64,000 nt of DNA, taken from assembly GCF_004115265.2 (NCBI RefSeq), contig NC_046306.1:11731324-11795323 (forward strand), given 5' to 3'. The notes under the pieces are model-generated. The model saw only the letters and a list, made by a program, of their open reading frames with translations. It did no database searches and was not told the origin of the DNA. This document shows positions 44,401 through 54,310 of this stretch, one piece after another (the stretch's first letter is position 1; each line of letters starts with the position of its first letter). Made by a program: the position numbers and the translations under genes. This DNA is from Rhinolophus ferrumequinum (Eukaryota > Chordata > Mammalia > Chiroptera > Rhinolophidae).

Positions 44401-46198
44401 ATCAGGAGGGAGACAGAGTATAAGGACATGTTAGAATGTGTGGTCAAAGGCTATGATGGAAAGTGGAAACTGAAAGAAATACACATTTTCCTTGTATAGT
44501 TCAGGAAGGCAAAATTACCTGCCCTCATAAAAAAAAAAATAACAGCTAAAGAAACATACATTTGGTGTATGTGCTTGGCTGAGGAGTCACGGGGTGAAGC
44601 TGCCATATGTGGAATTAGGACTGAAGGCTGTTAAGTCCCAGCCAAGTGAAATGATAAGGGAACTCCTGCCTGACTGCTTGGATAGGAGATCAGTCTTTTC
44701 CTGCCTACAGACTTGAAATGAAACATTACTCTTCTTGAGTCTCAAGCCTGCCAGACTTCAGACTAAAACCTACACCATTTGCTTTCCTGGGTCTCCAACT
44801 TTTCTATTATAAATCTTGGGACTTTTCAGCCTCCATAGTCACGTTGAGTCAATCCCTTATAATAAATTATATATATATATATACACACATACGTGTGTAT
44901 GTGTGTATATATGTATATGTAGCCTGTTGGTTCTGTTTCTCTGGAGAACCCCAATTAATACCATCACTTGTTAACTGCCATACAGTATGGGTTGATAAAG
45001 ATTGAGATTATACAGGCTCAGGCATCAAGGGATCCTTCAAAAATGAATTTGAACTGTATCTTAAATGAAGGACAGTCACTTTGGGTTCCAGCCACAATGG
45101 AGTAATTGCTCTGAGTTACCCTCTCACTGTGAAAGAACTGAAAAAGCTGGATAAATATACAAGCCCCTGTTTTTATGCACTGGAAAACAACCCATTCAGG
45201 GCTGTGGTCCTGGACCAAGGAAAAGCACACATTATCCTGGAATTCTCCTTGATGGCATTTCTAGAGCCATAGGGCAGGGACATAGAGCCCAAGCAGAGAG
45301 CAGCAGTGGTCTTGCTGGATGGACAAAGGGTATGTCCAAAGGAGTTTGGAGCTTCCTTCCAACACAGCTGGGAATTTGAGGGCAGAATGCTAGAGAAGGA
45401 GCCCTAAACACCCATATGGAAATTTCCCTTGAATCCTTGGCTGATACTGGAACTGCCTGCACAGAGCCAGTCTTGGGAGAACATCTGTTGGGATACTAAG
45501 TGGAGCAGAAGTTTTGGAGGTCATACAGACCTCCCAAAAAAGTAAAATTCCAGCCCAGCCAGAGGGGGGGAAAGGGGTGACTGGGCATTAAGTTGAGGCC
45601 ACACACCTCGAGTCCTATACCCAGCAAAGATATCCTTCAAAAGATGAAGGCAGAGAGAAACGTATCAATTTGGGCTTGAAAAATTGACCAGCGACCACAA
45701 GAGAAATGGAAACCTTTCTCCCAGAAGAAATAACAAGTTTTGACAAATTTGTATCAGTCTGTATGGATTCATAACAGTCCCGGGGTGCAGGAGAGAGATA
45801 ACATTGAAGTTCTAACCTCAGAATGTGACGCTACTTGAAAATTGTTTTGTTTTTACATAAATACCAAGTTACAAATGAGATTACTGGAGTGAGCCCTAAT
45901 CCTATATGATTTATAAAGGGGAAATTTGGACACAAAGACAGACACCCACAGAGGGACAACTATGTGAAGAGACACGGGAGAGCACCATGTGTAAATGAAG
46001 ACAGGCAACAAGCCAAGGAACTCTGAAGATTGCCAGCAAACCACCAGAGGCTCAGAACAGATTCACCCACACAGCCCCAAAGAGCAAAATGTTTTTAGGC
46101 CCTGTACATTGCTATTTTAGGAAGAAAATCAAATTTAAAAAAGCAAAATAAGAAAAGTAATTCACCTGCGATACCACCCTTAGGAATGAAAGAGCCAT
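37235..46198 (-). CDS. Uncharacterised KRAB C2H2 zinc-finger protein, locus B1
   Basis: A four-exon gene reading leftwards: start exon 46166-46198 ([11 protein letters not shown]), KRAB-A 44197-44323 (127 bp), KRAB-B 43707-43802 (96 bp) and finger exon 37235-38481. All junctions keep one open frame, giving 1503 nt and 500 residues. KRAB-A (about residues 12-54) has [11 protein letters not shown] and [15 protein letters not shown] (55-85) has [19 protein letters not shown]; 12 complete C2H2 fingers plus one degenerate and one shortened lie from about 123 to 494, the latter half with H-T-G-E-K/R-type linkers. It should be a nuclear DNA-binding repressor recruiting TRIM28 (family knowledge). The gene may match ZNF663 or ZNF840, which are pseudogenes in human 20q13.12, but I cannot decide. 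Confidence 0.85.
39690..42095 (+). mobile_element. Old L1 (ORF1/ORF2 remains) with MER20 inside
   Basis: Phrases from L1 appear in order: TACCAAGGCACATCATAATC, CAGAATTTTATGGCAGGCAA, ATCCACAAGAAACTCACTTT, AGATTTCAATACCCCTCAAT, AAAGCCTGGTTCTTTAAGAA. This covers the end of ORF1 to the endonuclease/RT junction of ORF2, heavily decayed, in a B1 intron and antisense to B1. Open frames around 41825-42097 are its remnants. Confidence 0.75.
40794..41018 (-). mobile_element. MER20 inserted in the L1
   Basis: TTCTCAATCTGAGCATTATT, GCATCCCTGGGCTCTACCCC and CATTGAGAACCACTG are antisense MER20. It is bounded by CTATAAAC and GTATAAAC, a probable 8-bp hAT target-site duplication; the L1 text continues across it. 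Confidence 0.85.
42096..43700. other. B1 intron, no recognised feature
   Basis: AT-rich intronic sequence between the finger exon and KRAB-B. No exon or nameable repeat is seen. Confidence 0.5.
43707..43802 (-). CDS. B1 KRAB-B exon
   Basis: Minus-strand acceptor TTTTTCTTAG, then 96 bp reading [19 protein letters not shown] followed by [12 protein letters not shown], entered in phase 1 from KRAB-A and left in phase 1. The length is the canonical KRAB-B exon size. The donor reads CAG/GTACTT, weaker than the usual GTAAGT. Confidence 0.88.
44197..44323 (-). CDS. B1 KRAB-A exon
   Basis: Minus-strand acceptor CGTATTTCAG and donor CTGG/GTAAGG. Exactly 127 bp, the usual KRAB-A exon length, with no stop: [20 protein letters not shown] then [19 protein letters not shown] and VSL. 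The DV pair is kept; the usual EEW and MLE triplets are DQW and MLD. Confidence 0.92.
44640..44961 (+). mobile_element. LTR-like fossil (probably MaLR group), partial
   Basis: AACTCCTGCCTGACTGCTTG, CTTGGGACTTTTCAGCCTCC, CCTTATAATAAATTATATAT and the end GTTCTGTTTCTCTGGAGAAC are the sense form of the element at 10142-10446. A TA/CA/TG microsatellite has grown after its AATAAA. Confidence 0.6.
44868..44922. repeat. (TA)n-(CA)n-(TG)n compound microsatellite
   Basis: TATATATATA, then ACACACATACG, then GTGTGTATGTGTGTATATAT inside the LTR-like element. Confidence 0.85.
45050..45680 (+). mobile_element. Possible L1 5' region remnant
   Basis: GAACTGAAAAAGCTGGATAA and CCAGCAAAGATATCCTTCAA recall old L1 5' and inter-ORF sequence. 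Assignment is weak. Confidence 0.3.
45870..46085 (+). mobile_element. MaLR (MLT1) LTR fragment
   Basis: GTGAGCCCTAATCCTATATG, AAGGGGAAATTTGGACACAA, CAAGCCAAGGAACTCTGAAG and CAAACCACCAGAGGCTCAGA are the middle of an MLT1-type LTR. Partial and old. Confidence 0.65.
46166..46198 (-). CDS. B1 start exon ([11 protein letters not shown])
   Basis: Eleven codons from ATG ending in CAG with donor GTGAAT, in phase 0 with the KRAB-A exon. Upstream on the minus strand TTTCACCTGAG may be the acceptor, and GACAAGGAGAAACATG resembles the leader of the A1/A2 start exons. It is the best candidate found, but other starts further upstream cannot be excluded. Confidence 0.55.
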
Positions 46199-47031
46199 GT
46201 TTCTCCTTGTCCTGTTCTCAGGTGAAAGCAGAATTCTGAGAAGCCTCACCTTAAAATCAAGGGCAGAAGTGTGTGAGACTAAGAGCCTCTACCCCCCCAC
46301 TTCCATCCCCCCACCCCAAATTACCACCACCTCAACCACATACACAGAAGAAACCAGGGGTACACAACAGTCTCCCAACCTTGGCTTTCAGATTCCCCTC
46401 TCCTCCTGGGACCTATAAGGAGCCCACACGTGATGCTGCAGCAGTTGGGATTTCAGGAATATGGGGCCTCTCCCCACGTGCCAAAGTATGTGACTCTACT
46501 TCCCCCACTACCAGTGAAACAGCATGAACTCACCCACACAGCGAGGCCAGCCCCGACGCTGATCGTGAGCCCAGCATGCACCTGGGCCTGCTTATATGGA
46601 GCCCAAATTATCACACCCAGAATCGTCTCATTTCCCAATCAAGGCCACTCACTTCCTGTAGTGTAGGGCTCTCAGCTCTTTGGTCCTGAGTATGGTGGGA
46701 ACAGGAAAGATTAGAGAATGCAGGGTAGTCTGGTCAAGGTTTAGGCTAAAAATTCCCAAGTGTTCTTTATTTATGCCTACTGTATACTGCAGTCCTGAGG
46801 TCATATAATACACACCCCACTTGACATACTTCCCACTTGAATCTTTGAAATAAGGGGTCTCACGTGGTATCCCTCCCCTCCATGAGGCAGCTGCATGGAG
46901 GAGGCTAGGCGGTTTGGTGCTTTTCGCAGGGAGATGGTGTAAAATAGCACCTCCACTTTCCCATGACCCGTCAGTACGTGGGGGAATCCAGTATGTGCTA
47001 CTTGCCATCGATGGGTTTGAAGGAAGGTCCG

Positions 47032-47463
47032 TGTGGTAGGCTGAATAATAACCCCTCCCCCCACGCCAAGGTCCAGGTCCCAATTCCTAGAACTTGTGAG
47101 TATGTTGTTACATGGTAAAAGGGACTTAGCGGGTGTGAGTAAGTTAAGGATCCTGAGATGGGGAGAGTAGCCTGGATTGTCCAGGTGGACCTGATATCAT
47201 CAAAAGGGCCCTTATAAGAGGGAGGCAAGAGCTCCAGGTGATGAGAGGGGCCAAGAGCAGAGGAGGGCTAAGCAGCTTCTAGAAGTTGGAAAAGGCCAGG
47301 AAATGGGTTCTCCCTAGAGCATCCAGAAGGCGCACAGTCCTGCCAGTAGCTTGAGTTTAGCCCCATAAGACGCATTTCAGAATTCTGACCTCCAGGACTG
47401 TAAGATAACAAATTTGTGTTGTTTTATGCCACTAGGTGTGTGGGAATGTGTTAACAGCCACAG
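47032..47463 (+). mobile_element. MaLR (MLT1) solo LTR fossil
   Basis: TGTGGTAGGCTGAATAATAA, GATCCTGAGATGGGGAGAGT, GCCCTTATAAGAGGGAGGCA and ACCTCCAGGACTGTAAGATA are a near full-length MLT1-type LTR in sense orientation. Confidence 0.85.
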
Positions 47464-49129
47464 TGGGAAACATGCAGAGATGAGAACAGCCTGGATTGGG
47501 ACGAGGTGGGCACAGCGAGGATGTCTGGGCCAGCTGCTCACTTGGGCCCAAAGGTAAACGTTGCAGCAGGACAGAGCCAAACCCAAAGCCCAAGCAGGGT
47601 GAGATGCCCCAGGCAGAGACCAGCCAGACCCAGTGGCTAGCACCCAGGCCTGAGTCATATTCCCCTGTTCCTTCATTTCTTATTCAGCCTTCATGAAGGG
47701 AACACTTAATTCTGAGGCAAAATAGGCAAAGGGAGACAGCACTTGAGAGGAAGGAATGTGCTTGAGAACACATGTGAAATTTGAAATCTGAGAATTTCAT
47801 TTCTCAGTCAGCTGACAATTTCAGGAATCTGTTTTTAAACATGCATTTACTGAATTAGATGGAATTGTCCTAGAAGTGATAAAAAGTGCATTTTATCACA
47901 GTAGGTAAAGTGAAAGCTCAGTATCAGGAATTTATAGGAAAGATATCAATGTTCCTCATATCTGTATTTATCACTGTGAGATTTTTACGTACTCCAATAG
48001 AAAGCAAGAGGGAAAAACTTCCTCTAACAGAAGAGTTAAAGAGACATTGAAGGTGGTTATGAGTTTGGAAATGGAGGGTCGCAGGTCAAATGGTGAGGGT
48101 CTGCCTGAATTTATGATCTATGAGTTTCTGTGAAAGAAGAGAAAACATCACAGGGATGAAATAGCTTGTGAAATATGGTGAAGGTTATAACAGTTCCCAA
48201 AGAGAATGGAAAAGGGAACTGGAGAGAATGAAATAAGGGAACTGCTCAGATAAAGTTTGACGTCTGTGATTCTTACAAATGTCCAAGCCCTAGATGGCGG
48301 AGCAGGGACTAGGGCAGAGGCAGCAGGAATGGAGATGATCAAACGAATATTGTTCACTCTGACTTAAAACGTTTCAGTGGTAGGACAGGTGCTGGAGTTG
48401 GGAGCTTTGAAAAGTTGGAGTTGATTCTAAGAATTCTACCCACCAACCTAGAAGGATATTTCTCTATAGTTCTTTCAAATTTCATAATCTGATCTTGGTC
48501 TTTTTGCTTGAAAGTAAGAGCAATACTACATGATGCTACTTTTAGATGAAGTATTTGGAACATATAGGTTAGGTGACATGGTATAGGTCCCTAGTTCTTT
48601 TTAATGAAACTAGAATCTGAAATCCATTCTACCAAAATCTCAGGCCAACTTCTCCCACCAGAGCAGTTTTATTGGATCATAGCTTAATAGCTCCTCTAAA
48701 AGGTGACCATGAGTATCTAATATAAAGGATTTAATGACAAAAAGAGTTCAAGAAAACTGGACATGTGTATAGTACGGTAATATTCAGATGTTCCAAAATA
48801 AATATAAAAATCATTCGTGACGATCATTTTGATTCTATCGAAAATGCTGCTATTAGATGTAGCAAATTATTTATAAAGGGATACATTAAAATTGGAAAAA
48901 TCCAACATAGATAATTTTATCTGGAGTTCTTTGGTGAAGATGTCTTTGAATGACCAAAATTTCATAAAGAATGCCTTTTTATGTCTTCTTTAACAGTTAA
49001 TTCAAGCAGTTAATTCAGAGGCTGAGATAGGCTTACAGTTAGTGAATGCCCCAAGTAAACATGGCACTATGTAGGGACAGGAGAAGTAGATGAGTTTTGG
49101 CTCTTTTCAAATGAGGGGCTTATTACTCT
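47464..49129. other. Intergenic, no recognised feature
   Basis: Upstream of B1 and downstream of B2 on the minus strand. I see no CpG island here, so B1's promoter is not identified. Confidence 0.45.
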
Positions 49130-50851
49130 AGTCTAATGGCGGCCTATTTGGAACGGCAGCTTTTCAGAACAAGTTACTTTAGTCTTACATTCAATTTCAT
49201 TTTCTTCCCTGTCATTTGGATTCGCATGTTGTAGTGGATGGGCTGGTGGGAGTTTCCCTGGGCCGTCATTACATACAGGCCATTTAATTTGCTTTAGCCC
49301 TGGGTTTTAGGAATCCAAGTAAGATGGGGAAGGAGGTTTGATGCACTTGAGTCTTAAGTCTTTCCTTTGCCTCATTAACTTAGGATGAGCTACCTCAGGC
49401 CAGTAACGTCTCGTTTTCTCATGACTGTGCTTATAATCTCATTTCTATTTTCTCAGTGATTTCTCAAATGTATGTAAGTTATTTTTCAGCCCAGTGCAGT
49501 TATAGTTTCAGCTCCTCTAACTTCAGTCCGGTCAGGTGGAATGGGTCCGGTACAGGCACAAGAATTGCACATCTATACCAACTTTTACTTGGAGAAACAT
49601 GTCCTCTTTAGGATATTATTGAATTACACATGCAAGGCTTCTCTGGCAATCCAAAACCAAGTTTTATTTGGAGAAGCGTTCGTAATATCTGAGAGAGAAG
49701 AGTGACAGACAAGAAAGAGTAGTTGTCATACTCCCAAAACTACCTATGCGATGGGATCAGGTCCAAGAGACTTGTCATGCTATATCCCCTCTGCCTGAGG
49801 CTGGACAGGGGAACTTTGTCACTAATGGTTGAAGGAATTCACCCAGCAATGTGTGATAAGTTCTGACTGTGTTAGAAGTCTGCTTGGTAGCAAATACTAG
49901 AATGGTTTGTTTATTTATTAAGCCATTAAGCAATGTAGCTACTTTCAAGTAAAACATCAACATAAGTAGATTCTCCATGTTCTGAATGCAAGTCCAGCGG
50001 CCCTCTGTTGCCATATGCCAACATCATCATTTTTCTCTAAACATATCTAAGAAGACTAATGATAATTTCATGACACTAGATGTCACAGATGTTACAGCCA
50101 TTCCGACAAGAAAGTAGGAGCGTTTTGTTACCCCCGACATTTTTATTTATATTACAGATGTCAATACCCATCACCAATCATTCTTTAACTTTTGGTCTCA
50201 AAATGAAGAAGCAGATCAATGAAGGCTGTTTTGTTTTGTTTGGTCTCTGCATATAGGAATTTTCTTCAGTAGTTTTGATCCCAGAAATACAGAGTTCACA
50301 TCATTTATTTATGTCTACTTGTATTGGGTGTAAATTTTTCCATGTAAAATCTTTTGCCATTTAACATATTACCTCTATTTATTTTTTAAAAGTTTATTTA
50401 TTATCTAACTTATGATCTTATTTCAATGACTAACCTAAATAAAATTAAGTATTTTTATTTCATTTTTCTGCTTAACATTCTACTCTAAACACAGGGAATA
50501 TGATAAAGGTATTGCCTTGGGTTCTTTCAAATCCTAGGCTGAATCTTCTCAGTCATTTTTCTGGTGAATATTTCAAAGAATCATGAACATACACAAAATA
50601 AGATAGAACGTGTAATCATATAATGCTGTTTCCTTGCCATGTGTGTTCTTAAATTTTATACAGTAGTTTCTTAAGATTTTTCCAGACTGTATGAATTGTG
50701 ATGAAGTAGAATTGTGTATTATAATCAATATGGAAAGATATTTAGCTATAGACAGGGTGTCTCTGAATGAATTCTCTGGTGTTTGGTAGAGAAGATGTGA
50801 TACTTAGAGACCTTTAGAGACCTTTTCAGTATAACCATGGCTTAAGAAATT
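49130..50851. other. 3' flank of B2, paralogous to B1 3' flank
   Basis: GATTCTCCATGTTCTGAATG (about 49970) matches GATTCTCCATGTCCTGAATC (about 36549), and TTCAGAACAAGTTACTTTAG matches the block near 35779. It confirms that B2 was duplicated with its 3' UTR. An antisense open frame at 49775-50014 lies in this noncoding block. Confidence 0.6.
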
Positions 50852-51815
50852 CTATTTCCTATGAGTTTTCTGATGTTGAACAAGGTCTGACTTTCTTTTA
50901 AAAGCTTTTTTACACTGATTACAAACAATGGTTTCACTTCTGAAAGTGTCCTTTTATGCCAACTAAGATTAGATGTATTTCTTGTCACATTGGCTATATC
51001 CATATGGCTTTTCTCCAGTAGGAGTTCTTTCATTCTGGCTAAGATCATAGTTACTGCTGAAATCATGTCCACACGCGACAATGAAAACCTTTCCAGTGTG
51101 AAGTTTTTAATGCTGTCTCAGGTCTTCTTCTTGGCTAAAGATCTTTCCCCATAGATCACATTTGAAGGATTTCTCTTCAGTATGAGTTGTCTGATGTTTA
51201 CTAAGTTGTGGGTAAAACTTAAAGTGTTTTTCACATTTATCACATTTGTATACTGTTGGGTTGGTGTGAGCTTCCCAGTGTTCAGCAAGGGAAACATTGT
51301 CAAAGGTATCTCCACATCTATTACATTCAAAGTGTTTTCCTGAAATATGAATTGTTTTATGTCATTTCAGGGTTGTCTGTTGGCTAAAGGCCTTTCCACA
51401 TTCATCACACTGAAAGGGTTTCTCTCCAGTGTAAACTCTCTGATGTCTAATAAGGAAGGAGTAAAATTTAAAGGGCTTGTCACATGCATCATGTTTGTAT
51501 AGTTTTGGTCCTATATGCTTTTTCTGATGTTGCATAAACTTTGAAGCTCTTCTACAAGTATTTCCGCAATCATTACATCCAAAGAGTTGCTGTCATGCTT
51601 GAATGTTTTGGTATTTGTATGGTTTCTGTACTGTACGAATTTTCTTATGTCAAGTGAAGTGTGAGATGTGAGTGAAAGCCATTCCACAGTCATCACACTC
51701 ACAGCTTTGCATTGCAGTGTGAAGTCTTTGCTGTACATTCAAATGTGAGCTCTGTTGAAAGGCACTCACAGGTTCATTAAGGTCAGGAGGAAAAAAACCC
51801 AAGTTGGTTGACATG
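50852..51815 (-). pseudogene. B2: decayed KRAB-ZNF finger exon, paralogue of B1
   Basis: On the minus strand the exon starts after ACTATTATAG with TGT-CAA-CCA, the same CQP opening as B1, and ends QHQKTHRK-stop. Finger remnants in order include CECDDCGMAF, FGCNDCGNT, PFQCDECGKAF, HFECNRCGDTF, YKCDKCEKHF, FKCDLWGKIF and IVCNQCKKAF. Most of the exon stays in one frame with one early frameshift and several stops (for example HFT-stop-HKK and TLK-stop-HKT), several at positions where an arginine CGA would mutate to TGA. No KRAB exons were found upstream, so it is probably a dead gene whose 5' exons have gone or drifted. Confidence 0.85.
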
Positions 51816-53084
51816 CTATAATAGTAGGGACACAGTAAGAGAGTACAGTAAAATTAGACTCTCACATCATAATATTAATCACAATGAGTTATTATTTGTA
51901 TGTGTGTGTGTGGAGGATACAGGATAGGTAAGGGAGGTGGCAGTATGTCATTGGGAAGTGTCAGAGTATGGGGGCAGAGAGTGGTGCAGCTCTGCATTTT
52001 AAAGGTATCATTTAAAAGCAACATCAGTGGTTTTGTAAATAAGGCACTGACATCATTCTTCCTTTGAACTGAAAATAATTTTTACTCTATTACCTATTAA
52101 AAATTTTACACTCAAATAAATGTTACACTCACTATGTAAAGTGGTAATTGGAATTTTACTTTCAAGTGTTTCTTTTAGAACAGAATTTAATGAGTTGATA
52201 CGTAATTAAATATAAATATAGTACATTGATTTTAATGCTACTTGAATACTAACGGGAGTGCCATACTAGACATACCCCCTGAATTATTACATGGAATTTG
52301 CATTGTGTCCATTTGTTAACGAAAAGAGAGATCCACTAACTTGTATATATAACTTTGTGCATTTGATCACCAGTATACTTATATTTAAAGTCGGAGTGCT
52401 CGCAAAGAGGAATCTCAATTATGTATTTGCCACATCTTAAAGGCACAAAACGTAGGTAAGTTCGTGTCAATTTGTATTCTAAACTCTAATACATACATGA
52501 ATATATCATTGCTATCACTATTTCTACAACCCTGGGTTCAACCAATATTATATATTTTTGTTAGTCTGATACTAACTTTTATCACTGATATATTTATTTG
52601 GATTTATTAAGTTGCTAGAAAAATACATTTGGTTTTTTGCTTCATGAGATAAAACAAAGTAAATTACAAAGATGTAAAGAAGTACATGTAAGACTCTCCA
52701 CCACTAATAAAAAGTGTAATTAATATAGTACCCTGTTACTTGCCTGCATCCCAACCATGGATAATGCTACTCTAGTGTCAAACTGTTGGATAAAATATTG
52801 CTAACATAAAAGAGGATCAAGAAGTATTTAAAAATAAAGTAGACCTACTGGGTATGAATACAATAGATGGTATAAATAGAAGAATAATACAGGCAAAGAC
52901 AAAAATAGTAAAATGGGAAGTCTGAAGAATTTAGAAAAATCCAGATTGAATTTAAAAGAATATTAAAATTAAGACAAATGTAAAATAAAAATACTGATAT
53001 TTACTAACTATAAAGCCTCAGGAAAAAAAACAAAAAATAAATAAATGCAGAGGAGAAAAATTTTCTAGAATGTCTAAATATTTC
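51816..53084. other. AT-rich, no recognised feature
   Basis: I looked here for B2 KRAB exons on the minus strand and saw none. Confidence 0.45.
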
Positions 53085-53705
53085 CCAGAAATAATATGTA
53101 AGTCTTGGTGGACAGATTTTTTTTTTCTTTCAGCACTTTGAAAGTATCGTCGCATTGATTCTGGAGTCCATTGTTTTTGAAAAGTCAGCTGCAAATTACG
53201 AGTATATTGTTCTCTTGTTCACAACAGGTCATTATTCTCTTGCTGATTTCAAAATTTTCTGTCTTTGGCTTCCAACAGTTTGATCATGATGTATACAGTT
53301 GTGGAATTCTGCACTTTTCCTATGGAGTTTTTTTAGTTTCTAGGATATGTAGATTATTGGTTTTCACCAAATTTGGGATATTTCTAGCCATTATTTCAAG
53401 TGTTTTTTTTTTTCTTTTTCTTTCTTCTCTCCTCTCCTTCTAAGACTTCTATGCATATATTGGTATCTTGATGGTATTCCACAGGTCTTCGATGCTCTAT
53501 TCAATTGTCTTCATTCTTTTTCTTTCTGTTCTTTAGGTAATTTCTGTTGATAGATCTTCAAATTTGCTCTCTACCAAATTCTCTCATTTGCCAGCTCAGA
53601 TCTACTGTTGAGCCTCTCTAGAGAAATATCCACTTCAGTTATGGTATTTTTCAGCTCCAGAATTTTCAGTTTTCATAACTTCTGTCTCTATTGATGTTCT
53701 TTAAT
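53085..53705 (-). mobile_element. Old L1 region, antisense
   Basis: GTTTGATCATGATGTATACA, ATTGGTTTTCACCAAATTTG, CTAGCCATTATTTCAAGTGT, GGTATTCCACAGGTCTTCGA and TTATGGTATTTTTCAGCTCC follow a well-known order in antisense mammalian L1 sequence. Confidence 0.65.
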
Positions 53706-53765
53706 TGTGTGCGTGTGTGCGCGCACGTGCGTTTGTACGCGTGCGTGTGCGTGCGTGTGTGTATG
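53706..53765. repeat. (GT/GC)n alternating purine-pyrimidine tract with CpGs
   Basis: Alternating GTGCGCGCACGTGCG and ACGCGTGCGTGTGCG runs with about ten CpG dinucleotides in otherwise AT-rich DNA. Confidence 0.9.
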
Positions 53766-53829
53766 TTTCCATGATGAGAATCAGGATAATGATGATCAGT
53801 GCTTGTATGTTTCATGAAACCAAACATGC

Positions 53830-53965
53830 TGGGCTTCAAATCCCAGATCTGACCTTAAACAAGTTATTTAATCTGTGTAATTCTCAGTTTCCTCTTTCAA
53901 AACATGAAGGTGTTGTTATAAGGATTACATGGTAAGAAGGAAAAGCTTTAGCACCTTGCTACTAC
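53830..53965 (+). repeat. MIR SINE
   Basis: TCCCAGATCTGACCTTAAAC, AATTCTCAGTTTCCTCTTTC and GTTATAAGGATTACATGGTA are sense MIR. Confidence 0.7.
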
Positions 53966-53994
53966 AATGCGGGGGAACAGCAACAGCAAGGGCA

Positions 53995-54110
53995 TCACCG
54001 GAGGTTGTTAGAAATGCAGATTCTTGGGCCCCACCCACATCGGCCGAATAAAACTCTGCATTTTAACAAGGTCCCCAGGTGATTCTGTGCACATTGCCTA
54101 GTACCTAATA
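53995..54110 (+). mobile_element. MER5A fragment
   Basis: GTTAGAAATGCAGATTCTTG, GGCCCCACCC and TTTTAACAAGGTCCCCAGGT are MER5A. Confidence 0.8.
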
Positions 54111-54189
54111 GGACCACCGGCAGCCAATCAATGTTAGTATGGTTATTACAAGTCTCTTTATTTAGGTTAACTATCTCAGCCCTCACAAG

Positions 54190-54310
54190 GCATGAGGTTA
54201 GGGCTTACACCCTCATTTTAATAAGTAAACTAAGGCTCATAGAGGTAGAGTGAAGGTCATATTGCTAGTGAATGAAGTTGCTGAGATTCAAACATATTTA
54301 CTCCAAATTT
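54190..54310 (-). repeat. MIR SINE
   Basis: TAAACTAAGGCTCATAGAGG and GGTCATATTGCTAGTGAATG are antisense MIR. Confidence 0.6.

Noticed and set aside
53705-53935. 76-codon open frame rich in Cys/Arg/Val
   Set aside because: Generated by the GT/GC dinucleotide tract and a MIR.
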